Of a stretch of DNA of 64,000 bases, positions 10,043 through 20,547 are shown in pieces. Made by a program: the position numbers and the translations under genes. The notes under the pieces were generated by a model. That model ran no database searches and was not told the origin of the DNA. It was given only the letters and a program-made list of their open reading frames with translations. Source of the stretch: Calvatia gigantea (lineage: Eukaryota > Basidiomycota > Agaricomycetes > Agaricales > Lycoperdaceae); assembly GCA_025093985.1 (NCBI GenBank), contig JACAAK010000004.1, positions 3,906,001 to 3,970,000 on the forward strand. Direction: 5' to 3'. Numbering within the stretch: the first letter of the stretch is position 1; every line of letters begins with the position of its first letter.

Positions 10043-12213
10043 ATGTCGCAAACCCCACCGATGGAGATGCCAGTTCCCAAGCCTTCGACAGATGATAAAG
10101 CTTCTATCGAGGCGTTGGAGTCGACTGGTTCAGATAAGAACCATCATGTCCAGAGAGGAGATAACCTGCACTTCCCAGACGATGGACCGATTGTAACCCG
10201 GAGAGAGTTGTGGAGCTACTACCGTAGGTGCCCATTAACATGAAATTCACCCCCAAGCCATTCACCCCTTGTACGCACAGTTTACTACAATGGTGATAAC
10301 GTTCGTGTTTCATCTCGCGTACTTTGGCTATTTTCCTTGCATAATCATTGAGCTGGACAACAGGGAGTAGGCCCGCTAGGCTTTTCCATGACTCTTTTCC
10401 AAGCGTTGGCCACAGCAGCCGGCTATGATCCTGTCAAAGGCCCCGGATCATCCTGTCTTGCAGACGACGCGTCCGGGCAATGCGTCCTTCCTTGGGCTGG
10501 AGGCACAAAAGCTGTCGCTAGTATCGTTCTCATTGCCAACGGCGTCAGCTTCGCGGTCATGACCCTTATTTTCACCACGATTGGCTCCGCTGCAGATTAT
10601 GGTTCCTTTGGGAGATGGCTACTTTTTGTGGTCACATGCATCTGTTGGGCCGCCCAATTTGCTAGTATGAGTTTAACAGGTGACTTTTTCGAATTTTAAT
10701 GACGCGGGCCTCTATCCCGAAGTATCCGGTGACTGACGGCCGTTTGCCGCACAGAACCTTCCCGGTGGGGACTCGCTATGGCGTTGTTCATGGTTGGGTT
10801 CATCAGTTATGGTGCTACGCTTGTGTTCTTTGCCGCTGCTTTCCCCCGATTGGCGAGGAACACCGCACATTCGCGTGCGTTGCGCGACAAGTACCTTACT
10901 GGTGAAGTCACCCTGAAGGAGTACGAACGCGAGGAAAGTTTGGAGAAGAACAGGATTAGTAATATCAGTACGGTGCGTCCTCCCGCATACCGCATGTTTG
11001 GGTTAACTTGCGACTAATTTTTGTGGCTGCAGGCACATAGCAATATTGGATACATTGTTACCCTTTGCCTGAATCTGTCGTTGTTGCTACCATTGGCGGA
11101 TAATCCACTGGTCAACAACTATTGTCTTGTGTTGTATGTCCATTTCACTTTTTGAGCGAGGCCAGGAGTAACCGTCCCTTTGCATGGTGACAGGATCAAC
11201 GGGTACTGGGTTATTATGGGTATTTGGTGGTGTGAGCATTTACCCACGTATATTCCAAGCGGAGTGCTGACAAGACATGGGCGACGGCAGTTATATTCCA
11301 ACAGCGCCGTCCTGGTCCCCCGCTCCCTAAGGGCGAAAATTATTTGACGATCGGATGGAAGCAAATCTGGCTCGCGGTGAGGCAGTACAAAAAATTGCCC
11401 TATACGTTCATCTACCTCTTCTCATTCTTCTTACTCGCCGATGTAAGTTGGCTATCGTCTTTCCTTCTCGTGGTTCCTGACAAACATGGCGGCGGTACGT
11501 ATAGGGATTGAACACAACTGGAACTCTCGTCTCCATCTGTCAGAACGATAAATTCCAGTTCAGCTTCTTGCAAAACACGTATCTTGGACTATCACAAGCT
11601 ATCACTTCCACCATAAGTACGCTCGGATTTTGGTATATTCAGAGGTATTGGAAGATCCCTACAAAGCGAATGGTGAGATCCATCTCTCCTCCGACCCCGA
11701 TCCTCAATACCAAGACTTACTTCCGCAGTTCGTTGTCACCAACGTCTTCACAATCTTGATACCTTTCTGGGGTATGATTGGGATCTGGACAAACAAAATC
11801 GGGTAAGCCCCAAGCTCTTCTCCTCATATAAAAGTCTCACACGGAGACACGAAAATACCAGGTTCCATAACGCCTGGGAATTCTGGACTTACAACGTCAT
11901 ATTCGGCCTCTTCCAAGCACCCTACTACGCCTTCTCGCAAACCATGATGGCCGAGCTCGCACCGCCCGGTTACGACAACATGTTTTTCGGTTTGTTCGGC
12001 CTGTCGAACAGGGCGTCTAGTATGATCGGTCCAAACGTCATTCAGGCGATTATTGACAAGAGCGGGAGTAACTGGATGGGGTTCCCGTTCTTGTTCGCGC
12101 TGTGTGTTTGTGCGAGCTTGATTATTTGGTTTGCGGTTGATGTGGAGAAGGGCAGGAGGGATGCCGTCAAGTGGGCTACAGAGGTTAAGGAGAGAAATAC
12201 GAAGTACGCTTAA
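10043..12213 (+). CDS. Atg22-type vacuolar amino-acid effluxer (MFS, UMF1 family)
   Basis: Ten exons splice to 539 aa: 10043-10223, 10281-10300, 10364-10679, 10755-10972, 11033-11133, 11194-11231, 11291-11442, 11505-11672, 11729-11802 and 11862-12213. All introns are GT-AG and 56-75 nt. Exon 2 is only 20 nt and encodes most of the conserved YYNGDNG block, which follows RRELWSYY; without it the frame breaks. At least ten hydrophobic segments are visible, for example SFAVMTLIF, FMVGFISYGATLVFF and FVVTNVFTILIPFW. The family signature FGLFGLSNRASSMIGP sits near the C-terminus. In yeast, Atg22 exports amino acids from the vacuole after autophagic breakdown; the same role is inferred here. Broken pieces of this gene recur at 13831, 17394 and 52550. 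Confidence 0.88.
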
Positions 12214-12436
12214 CGGAGTGGTCGTTGAATTTTGTGGATGCACTTAGGTATCGTCGAGGACAATCAAGTATCAACTTCATAGGTTTCCGATTTGTAGGTA
12301 CCAGTGTGGATTATGGGATTTACCAGCTTTTGCCAGTTTCGGGCGTTGCGGATCATTCCACAGCCTGGGGGTTGTGCATCTCGGATCAAATTTCAGCAGG
12401 TCGTGTGCCGGTTGGAAAACAGGCACTCTCCACCAA

Positions 12437-12935
12437 ACTTGTCCGAACTACATTTTCCGTTTCCTGCAGGAAACGGAAAATGTAGCACACCCAGTTTTGT
12501 CCGAACTGGCGATCCGGCCCACCAAAAATCGCCAAAAAATAATTGTCCTGTGGAAATAAGACTGTGGGTGCTTAAACTGATAACACGACATATTTCCCTC
12601 ATCTGTGGTCCGTTTTGTGAAAGGTGCCATCGCTCGCTTGAAAATGGCATGATTCTTCTTCCGTTCCCCGAAAACGCGGGAGGAAATATCGTGAATTTCG
12701 AGCCAAGTTGCCAAGGTTGACAGAAAGTGAGGAGAGGGGAAGGGCGATCAACGTACAAGGCAGTGAGGTTAAAATTAATTGGGGGGCGCTCACCCATGGT
12801 CGGCACTCACCCATTTCGCTTACTTCTGCCCGAACCCCTGTACCAGCCTCCGCCTGTGGCGGGTCCAGTCTTGTCCGAACCGCGGACCAGCCTCCCGCCA
12901 TTTTTGCCCCCAAACTTGTCCGAACTATCGAACTG
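12437..12935. repeat. Unidentified element with four TTGTCCGAAC boxes
   Basis: The decamer TTGTCCGAAC occurs at about 12439, 12497, 12870 and 12917, twice preceded by CCAAAC. The first box leads directly into a perfect 38-bp palindrome. No transposase or long credible reading frame lies inside; frames over 12727-13368 are proline-rich artefacts. It lies in the 3-prime flank of the Atg22-type gene and could be a small non-autonomous element. Confidence 0.45.
12448..12485. repeat. Perfect 38-bp palindrome
   Basis: The left arm begins CTACATTTTCCGTTTCC and the centre is TGCA; the right arm is the exact reverse complement. The RNA or single-stranded DNA could form a hairpin of up to 17 pairs. 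It starts right next to a TTGTCCGAAC box. Confidence 0.85.
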
Positions 12936-13559
12936 GCCTCCCCTGCTATCATCTGGGGTCCTCAATTATTGGGACTCGTTTGAGATAAATAGACAATCAA
13001 GTATTCACCAAAGTATGGGAAACCAGAAATTAAATGATACGCATCACCCTCTTTCTTATCTAAATTCTCGGGGCCACCTCCACCCCGAGGTATCGCGCTA
13101 TGTGTCATATTCTAAAGTATACATTTCCTATTACTTCACCACACTCTCTTTTTCCATTGCCACTTTTTCATTTCCGCACAAGGTGGCACAAGGGCCAACA
13201 CCACCATGTCGCGGCCCCGTGACCAGTTTCAACGCCAGACGACCTATTTCTTTCACGACTGAATCAAGGTCCCTAACACGTTCCACTGGCATGAATCGGA
13301 CCCAACAGCCCACACTAGGAGACGAAAGAGAGGAGCGGGAACTGACCGGGGCCTGTCAGAAGGGCTGAGGGTATCAGAATCTAGCGCGTTGGGGTGGGAG
13401 GTGCGGTTGGGAGTTGCGTTGATGAAACAATCACCGGTCTATTTGTTTTTTCAGCCTTTACGGACGTGGATAGTTGAATCACACACCTGTCGCTGACCTC
13501 GACAACTTCGAAGGCTCTTCGGCGCTTTTCCTCTGTGACCTCTTTGCCTTCTTCAATCT
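12936..13559. other. No supported gene; duplicated non-coding flank
   Basis: Positions about 13060-13130 resemble 51760-51830 (GGCCACYTCCACCCC and TGTGYCATATTCTAAA). This places the left edge of duplication unit 1 in this interval. No coding sequence is recognised. Confidence 0.4.
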
Positions 13560-13821
13560 GGTGCGCATCTCAGCCGAATCAGCGGACATAGAACTAGTCT
13601 TCCCACGGGTACAGTAGACGTCCAAGTTGATCACCCGCTATACCTACATTTAAACCCCAGCCAAAGGGGACAAGCTCAAATGTGAAACGATTTACATTCT
13701 TGGTATCGACATCAACCCATTGAATGATCTTTTTGCTCTCCCGGTCCCAAAACATTACATACCCAGATCCCCTCGCGCTTGAAAGAGGTCCACCATCACG
13801 CAATCCATCGGCCGTGATCAC
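13560..13821 (-). pseudogene. Coatomer beta-prime fragment, unit 1
   Basis: The minus strand reads GSGYVMFWDRESKKII, then VDVDTKN, then an intron-like GTAAAT stretch. This is the middle region of the COPI beta-prime subunit (family pattern SGFVMFWDWESGEIVRRIDVDAKN). The family is a WD40 vesicle-coat protein, and the complete protein is about 850 residues. Only some 60 residues remain here, so it is a fragment. It abuts the Atg22 fragment on the plus strand at about 13826, as in units 2 and 3. Confidence 0.65.
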
Positions 13822-13830
13822 TCTACCAAG

Positions 13831-14130
13831 ATCTTGGTATATTCAGAGACATTAGATTACATCGTCATATCCGGCCTCTTCCGATTACCCTACTACTCCT
13901 TCTCGCAAACCGCGATGGCGGAACTCACGCCTCACGGCTACGACGACACGCTCTTCGGTTTCTGCCTGTCGAACCCGAGTGTTGGATATGATCAGGCCCA
14001 ACGCCCTTCAAGCTCGTTGATAAGAGTGAGTGTAATCGGAAGAGGTTGCCGTTCTTGTGTGCGGCGTGTTCTTGTGCGAGGTTGACTACTTGGTGTAATC
14101 TGTGTGGCCAGGAGAGGAGAGGTGCTATCA
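13831..14130 (+). pseudogene. Atg22-type gene fragment, unit 1
   Basis: The sequence starts with TTGGTATATTCAGAG from exon 8 of the complete gene and jumps directly into exon 10. The latter part reads APYYAFSQ-like YYSFSQTAMAELTPHGYDDT and then decays. Exon 9 and both introns are missing. The start matches the fusion point seen in units 2 and 3 (TTGGTATATTC after a TACATTCGGA-like motif), so one chimeric junction was duplicated. Confidence 0.8.
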
Positions 14131-14492
14131 AGCGAGCTGGAGAGGTTGGGAATTGGAACTGAAGTCTGTCGCTAATTCGTACATGTGTCGTCGTGGGGAG
14201 TCAAACGTCAATGCTCAGCTTTTTCAGGTGCCTTGTTCCGGATTTGTTGGCGCCAATGCACTAAGAGTGGCTGATTTACCCTTGCCGATTTCAAGTGTTG
14301 TGTATCACTCAGATGTTGGAGGGATATATGACTCGGATGGGTTAGCGACTTTTTATGGGTGCCGCACTCGCTTTCTGGGTATCGGGCATGGGGTACGAGG
14401 GGATACAAATATGATATCACTGGGCACAGAAATGTTCGCACATACATCTACTACGATATTCACGGCCAGCGTACATTCTGCAACCTGGCCAA
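14131..14492. repeat. Duplication-unit linker, copy 1
   Basis: This stretch aligns with 17541-18051 and 53111-53472, for example TATCGGGCATGGGGTACGAGG and CAACCTGGCCAATTAATCTATC. It also resembles the 3-prime flank of the complete Atg22-type gene at 12240-12310. It is the spacer between the Atg22 fragment and gene X. Confidence 0.7.
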
Positions 14493-16216
14493 TTAATCTA
14501 TCTTTAACGCCTTCAAGATATTCTCCAGATCAAACGTCTGGAGTCGATCGGCTCTTACCCCTGCTACAAGAAATACTAACAAAACTATCAGAGTACAAAC
14601 GACAACAAGCAGGGCAATTAAGAATGCCCTGCTTCCAGTCAAAGCTAACCGCTGTGCCTCTGCCGTTGCATTGGTATCAAGTGTCTTAAATGATGATGGT
14701 GTGACGTTGTGCCCGTCTGGCCAGTATCCACTGAGATACGCTTTGGCAGATGACAGCAGTAAACGGTTCATATTTTGATTGATCTGATCAAGTGGCAGAG
14801 GTTTGACAGATTCGGGGTCAACCGTGAGGAAGAAGGTACGTGTTATGGTGTTGGTCATAAATGAACTGTTGGGATCATAAGGGGCGGTCGCGGTGAGGAG
14901 ACTTTCGGTGAAAATGATATTGGCAGCCTCAACTAGAATGTTTTTGACAACAGGAGGTCCAGAGCGTGTCACAGCTTGGAGATGGCCATTTAACAGGGTC
15001 ACGGTAGCAGGGGCCAAATGCATCCGAGGATCACAAACCAACGCAGAGACAAGACCTGGGAATGAAAAATTTCCAAGAGTGGAATTTGAATGGGTTGGAA
15101 TGAAACTCGTTGGAATATCTCCGAGGTCGAATATAAAATTGTCGTTGGGTCGAAGGGTGGAATTAGCTCCCAAAAAAAGGAAGCCATTGAGAGGGTTATC
15201 AAAGGTGGGGTAGTCGTCCATTGAGTAGATCTCCAGCATTGGAAATATTGCTGGGCATCGTATCAGCAGTGAATAGGACCTCAGCGAGGAGGAAGGACAC
15301 CAAATCACTCACAATCAAAATAATCAATCGGAGAATTCAGCTCGGGAATTTCCCCCAAGGGATTTAACATCCAGGTACTATTGTCTACGGTCCAAAAATC
15401 CACGGACCCATTAATCATTGGCTGTTTCCAGGAACAGCTGAAATTGTAGGTGATGACATCACTCTCGTATTTGACTGTTCCGTTGGTTGATATTAGGGTT
15501 TGTGACGGCCAGGGTATGAGCACGTTTTCCTCGGATTGAAAACCATAAGTCGTATTCTCGAGGAGCTCGATTTTAACAATGGGGTCCGCGCGACCACTTG
15601 CCAACAGGTTGCTGAGGTCCTCAACAGGTGCTTTCGTCATGGTGAGATTGGCAACCTTAATTGTCAATGGGTACTCAAGGAAGATTGAGCTGACGCTGAT
15701 CGCACTTGGGCCCAGTGCATTGAGGAAAATGAGTAGCACTGAGCCCACGAAGCCCAACCGGAACTGAAGCGTAACCTTGTTCGACGTGAAGTGCTTGAGC
15801 TGGTCAAAGAAACCAGATGTCACACGAGACACAATATCAGTCTCCCCAGGGACCAAACTCCCAGACATGCAATATTGCTCCATCCACTCTGCACTGAAAA
15901 TATGAAGGAGGACGTCCTTGACGATGAAAACTGCGAGGGCATGCCAGAGGATGGAGATTACTGTGAAGGTCCCTTTGGCTTCTGTGAGGGTGACATTCGA
16001 AGGGAAATTGAGAGGGACTGGGTTTTGTCCTACAGCGTATGCGAGGATAATAAAGGAGGTCTCTAGGATACTGAATGCGCCTGCTCGGAGAAAAAATTTG
16101 CGTTTGAGGTTGGAGGAAGGGGGTGCATTTTTGGGATGAACATTGGTTTTTGGGTAGGAGAGTTTATCTTGTCCTAGAGGCGGCAGAGCATCGTAGCTGA
16201 AAGATGGTAGGGACAT
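14493..16216 (-). CDS. Multi-pass membrane protein X, unit 1 (intact)
   Basis: Exon 1 is 16216-15313 and exon 2 is 15250-14493, with a 62-nt intron (GTGAGT...GCCCAG) at 15312-15251. The spliced frame is 553 aa beginning MSLPSFSYDALPPLGQ. Hydrophobic segments lie at about residues 43-63, 83-107, 153-170 and 511-532. Between the third and fourth is a long region with several N-glycosylation motifs (NFS, NGS, NST), so it is probably exposed to the outside or lumen. The protein has no domain that I can name. The two paralogues have the same exon structure and near-identical segments such as HIFSAEWMEQYCMSGSL. It is the only one of the three copies with an uninterrupted frame. A fungus-specific membrane protein is the safest call. 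Confidence 0.75.
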
Positions 16217-16689
16217 ATCAACGAGAGGTGTGGGAGCTAGTTAAATCTACTACTATTTTAACACTTATATTGCGGCTTATCTGTTAATTTTAGCTGTGAT
16301 TTGTATGTTTCTGATCTGTTGGTAGGAGGGGATACCAACAGCCACCGCAAACCAATCAGACTCGGTACTAATCACTGATGGTACCAAAAATCCACTCACC
16401 AAGGCAACATTTTACTATATAAGGAGATTTTTAGGTGCTTCAACACCATCCAAGAAGCGCCCTGGACACCGGTTCGGATAACTGAGGTTTAGCCTGCCAA
16501 CTCGGGGAGTCCTATTGACGCAACGACACAGCTTGTCAATTCACGATGGATATGGTATTTCGGATGTGAGTAGAAATGTGCTGTGGCTTCGGATTGTGGG
16601 CTCGGATGGTCGCAGGTCTTGTGCCACGGCATGACGCGTGACGCTTCGCAGGCATCACACTCGTCCTCCAGTTCGACCGAGATGCATAT
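16217..16689. repeat. Upstream flank of gene X, duplicated
   Basis: The part just upstream of X resembles 19761-19957 and 62576-62700 (TTAGCTGTGA...GATACCAACA). The part from 16436 aligns with 62995-63190 (CTTCAACACCATCCA and GGATATGGTATTTCGGA) and with 48500-48640. It holds the promoter of X; ACTATATAAGG near 16415 is TATA-like but lies 200 bp upstream of the ATG and points away from it. Confidence 0.6.
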
Positions 16690-17125
16690 CAACTATCAAG
16701 ACAAAACAGATGAAGGCAGTGAGATCGCGGACGAAGGTGTCGAGGAGACTTTCAAGTTGTTACTGAGGTTAACGACGGGTACTCTTTAACGATTCATGTC
16801 CAAAAACGTTCAACGTACACACACCCTCCAGTGTCCAAACAGGCAAATGGATCGGCCACTGCATCATTTACACAACACCCAACTGCCTCTCCTATACGGA
16901 ATCATACACTATCAGTCCGTTTGATAGGTCAGCCTTTTCCCTCCTTCTCTCACCCTCGTCCCGTGTCTAACATCTCTTTGTAGCCGCTTATACCTCCTCG
17001 GTTACATCCCCGCCTACAACTACGTCTACCTCGTAGACAAAGATATCAAATCTACGCCTACACACTCTCGCTTACATTCGTCGAATACCAAACTGCCATC
17101 CTTCGCGGAGACCTCGATGCCGCAG
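16690..17125 (+). pseudogene. Coatomer beta-prime fragment, unit 2, inverted part
   Basis: In pieces, the plus strand encodes SEIADEGVEETF, then TGKWIGHCIIYTT and SYTISPFD, then after an intron (about 16929-16983) PLYLLGYIPAYNYVYLVDKD, and after a frameshift LTFVEYQTAILRGDLDAAA. These follow the order of the middle part of COPI beta-prime (GKWIGDCFIYT, SYTISPFD, LYLLGYIPAHNRVYLADKD, VEYQTAVLRGDLDAA). The orientation is opposite to the beta-prime fragments in the other units, so this segment has been inverted. Confidence 0.8.
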
Positions 17126-17350
17126 CAGTGTTTTTATCAAATCGGAGGACGGAGAACAAGCCGTCAGAGATGATCTCTACGAGCGTCCCTGTCGTTGACC
17201 AATATACTTACATTCGAACATCAGCACAAAGGGGGGCAAGCTCAATATGAAGCGGCTCACATTCTTCGCGTCGACGTCAATCTCTCCACTATCCCAATCC
17301 CAAAACATCACGTACTTAAACCCCTTCGCACTCAAAGGGGACTACCATGC
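17126..17350 (-). pseudogene. Coatomer beta-prime fragment, unit 2, minus part
   Basis: The minus strand reads KYVMFWDWDSGEIDVDAKN, then a 54-nt intron-like stretch (GTGAGC...GTAAG), then YWSTTGTLVEIISDG and FSVLRFDKN. In the parental protein this segment directly precedes the segment found inverted at 16690-17125, so the inversion breakpoint is near 17125. Confidence 0.75.
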
Positions 17351-17393
17351 AATCCATCGAACGCCTCTACGCTTACTGCGGGTACATTCGGAC

Positions 17394-17540
17394 CTTGGTA
17401 TATTCTGGGGTATTGAATGACCTGTACGACCCAGACCACTGCTTTGCGGTTGATGTGGCCAAAGTCCGGAGGTATGTAGTGAAGTGGACTGGAGAGGTTA
17501 GGGAGAAAGGAACACGAAGATCGGTTAACAGAGTGGCTGT
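17394..17540 (+). pseudogene. Atg22-type gene fragment, unit 2
   Basis: The fragment starts with TTGGTATATTCTGGGG at the same fusion point as unit 1. It then holds only the last coding part of exon 10 (CGGTTGATGTGG, AAGTGGACTGGAGAGG) and the 3-prime flank. About 90 percent of the gene is absent. Confidence 0.7.
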
Positions 17541-18051
17541 TGAGTCGTGTATGAATGTATTGCTGAGGGCGGTTAGATATCATATATCGACGTTCGACGC
17601 GCACATATTGCCGTTCTTTGCTCAAGATGCATCAACAAGTGGACTTGCGGCTTAATCCCTGTAGAAAGCAGAAAATGAAGGCGTTAGTCTGCGAGAAATG
17701 CCTGGGTAATTGTCCAACAAGATTTGAATTCAGATATCAAGTTTGTCAGGTACCCCGTGTGGGACTTGTAGGCACCAATTTACTCAGAGTGGTTGGCTTA
17801 CCGGCCTTACTGGTTTCGAGGGTCTTACGGATTTCGGATTTCGGGTTTCGCATATCATTCAGGAGTTGGAGAAACGCATGACTCGGATGGGGCTCTGGGG
17901 GTGGGGGATTAACGGCTTTTGCATCACTCGCCCTCCAGGTATCGGGCACGGGGTACGAGGGGGTACAAACATGATACCGCTGGGCACAGAAGTTCGTACA
18001 TACATCTGCTGCGATATTCGTGGCTCACACGAATTTCTACAACATAACCAA
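17541..18051. repeat. Duplication-unit linker, copy 2
   Basis: This is homologous to 14131-14492 and 53111-53472, sharing for instance GACTTGTAGGCACCAAT with copy 3 and GGTATCGGGCACGGGG with copy 1. No gene lies in it. Confidence 0.7.
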
Positions 18052-19760
18052 TTAACCCATCTTCAACGTCTTAAAGATATTCTCTAGATCAAAAATTCTG
18101 AGCTGATCGACTCTTACCCCTACCACAAGAAATCCTAACAAAACTATCAAGATACAAACAACAGCGAGTAGGGCGATCAAGAACGGTCTACTTCCAGTCA
18201 AAGCTGACCGCTGTGCCTCTGCCGTTGCATTGGTATCAATTGCCTCATACGACGATGATATGAAGTCATCCCCGTTTGGCCGGTATCCACTGAGAAAAGC
18301 TTTGGCGGATGACACCAGTAAACGGTTCATATTTTGATTGATTTGGTCAAGTGGCGAAGGTTTGGCGGACTTGGATAAAGGATGTGGTCCGGTGTCTGTG
18401 AGAAAGAAAGCGCACGTAACGGTGTTGATCACAAATACGCCGTCGTTGATATTAGAAGAGGATGCCGACATGAGGAGACTTTGGGAGAAAATAACGCTGG
18501 CGGCCTTAGATGGAATGTTTTTGACAACAGGAGGCCCAGAGCGTGTTACAACTTGAAGATGGCCATTTGACAGGGTCACGGTAGCAGGGGCCAAATGCAT
18601 CTGCGGATCACAAACCAACGCGGAGATGAGACTTGGCTCTGTGATTGCTTTTCCAAAAATGGGATCTGACTTGAGGTGGATTAAGTTTGCTGGAATATCT
18701 CCGAGGTCGACTCCAAAACCCATTTTAAGTTTAAGAGTGGCATTACCTCCCACAAAGAGGAAGGCACTGAGATGGGATTCGAAGTTGGGGTCCCCTCCCT
18801 TGGTTTCCAGCATAGGGAGAATTACTGGGCACCGTATTAGCAGTGGGCACGGTCTCGGCAGGTAGGAAGCACACCAAATCACTCACAGCCATGATTAGCA
18901 GTTGTAAATTGAGGACTGGAAACTCCTTGGGCACCCAAATCCCAGACCCTATTGCCTGTGGCCCAGGAATCAGCGGAACCAATGAACTTTGGCTGCTTCC
19001 AGGAACAGCTGAAATTGTAGGTGATGACATCGCCCTCGTACTTGACTGTCCCATTAGTCGATACCAGGGGAAGTGACGGCCAGGGTATGAGCGTGTTGTC
19101 CTGGGATTGAAAGCCGTAGCTTGTATTCGCGAGAAGCTCGATTTTAATAATGGCATCAGTGTGATCAATTGCCCCCAAGTTGCTGAAGTCCACAGACAAA
19201 ATTGGTTCTGTCATGGTAAGATTGGTGACTTCGATTTTCAGGGGGTACTCGGGGGAGATTGAGCTGATGCTTATCACACTTGGGTGGGGTGCATTAAGGG
19301 AAATGAGTAGCATTGTACCTATGAAGCTCAAGCAGAATGGAAGTGTCACCTTATTTGAGGTGAAATGCTGGAGTTGGTTGAAGATGCCAGCTGTCACATG
19401 AGACACAATATTGGTCTCCCCTGCAATCAGACTTCCAGACATGCAATATTGCTCCATCCACTCTGCGCTGAATATATGGAGGAAGACACCCTTGACAATA
19501 AAAAGGGCAAGGGCATGCCAGAGGATGGAGATGACTGTGAAGGTGCCTTTGGCCTCTATAAGGGTGATATTCAAAGGAGAGTTAAGAAGGACTGGATTTT
19601 GTCCCACAATGTATGCAAGGATGATGAAGCTAGTCTCAAGGATACTAAATACAGCTACTCAGAGAAAAAAGTTGTGTTTGAGGTGGGATGAAGGGGGTGT
19701 ATCCTTAGAAGCATGGATATTGTTGAATTTCCAAACTGCTCTGAGACATCTGGAGGGCTA
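18052..19760 (-). pseudogene. Membrane protein X, unit 2 (premature stop)
   Basis: Exon 2 is 18824-18052 and exon 1 runs from 18887 upwards, with a 62-nt intron at 18886-18825 that keeps the splice sites of the intact copy. The frame is open from the C-terminus to about 19658. At 19659-19661 a TGA replaces the arginine of the intact FFLRAGAFS motif (CGA to TGA). Upstream, KFNNIHASKDTPPSS still matches the N-terminus of unit 1, but the first 20 or so residues and the ATG are not recognisable. Hydrophobic segments and glycosylation motifs match the intact copy. A shortened product starting after the stop cannot be excluded, but would lack the first membrane segment. Confidence 0.75.
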
Positions 19761-19962
19761 TACTGGCCATCAGAGCACCCACTGTTGTACCAGTTAGCTG
19801 TGAATATTCATATGTTCTTGGCCTGTTGGGCATTGAGTGGAGATACTGACAACAATTGACAGTGGTGGCAGGATTGGTGACCAATCATTAGTAAAAATTT
19901 TAGGTAGATTATAACCTCTTAAGAATAAAATAGCTGTTATACAACTTTCGGAAGCAACTTTA

Positions 19963-20160
19963 TGTTGTAACGAGTGGCAGGGATCTAGAGTAAGATAATA
20001 CACTCAGAATCATAGAATGAGACTATAAATATATTAAGAAATACCTAGAGTGAGATAATACACTATAGGTCATATAAGTAAAAGGTATAATGCAGTTAAG
20101 CATAATGTAACTCACCTCAGAATTGTAGAATGAGACTGAGGTGTACAAAAGTACAGTAAA
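19963..20160 (-). repeat. Copia E5 3-prime LTR, distal part
   Basis: This half of the LTR is cut at 20160 by E1; the other half continues after the target duplication, to 43383. Compared with the other LTR (48037-48217) it carries about 112 extra bases at about 20027-20138, flanked by GTAGAATGAGACT-like direct repeats. That looks like a partial internal duplication. Confidence 0.8.
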
Positions 20161-20465
20161 TGTTATGATCTCCATACAATCAAGTTGTATCCCACCACCA
20201 TCAGTGTTCCATCTATCCATGTATTAGTTTCAGCTATTCCTGTAGAGCAATCTCCAAGCATGACTTGTATTGACTACCACACCAACCTCACCAGATGTTC
20301 CATGTAGTTACTCCATCTATTCAACTAGATGGGCTTCTTGTATTTAAGTGTACATACATCCTTTGTATTCAGTACACTTAACCACCTTGGTTCCTCTCCC
20401 CTTATTCACCCTCAAGTCTTAGCCTAAGTTGCAACCTGAGGTAAACTCAGACTAAGGTTGTAACA
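20161..20465 (+). repeat. E1 5-prime LTR
   Basis: This 305-bp LTR matches 42978-43282, with roughly 16 differences, mostly C/T or A/G transitions. A TATA-like TATTTAAG lies at about 20340. The internal sequence after it begins TTTGGTTAAGCATCCCC; TGGTTAAGC may be a primer-binding site, but the matching tRNA could not be named. Confidence 0.9.
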
Positions 20466-20547
20466 TTTGGTTAAGCATCCCCACCTCACCCTGCAAGGAG
20501 TAGGCTGAAATAGGCCTGAACAAACAAATGAACCCAGGAGCTAGTAT

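Noticed and set aside
12727..13368. A plus-strand open frame of about 210 codons rich in proline and leucine
   Set aside because: It overlaps the TTGTCCGAAC repeat element and non-coding flank shared with 51.7 kb; overlapping frames are open in the same stretch, typical of GC-rich chance frames.
20466..20485. tRNA primer-binding site of the E1/E2/E4 family
   Set aside because: A TGGTTAAGC motif lies two bases inside the LTR, but I could not match it to a specific tRNA, and self-priming is also possible in chromoviruses.
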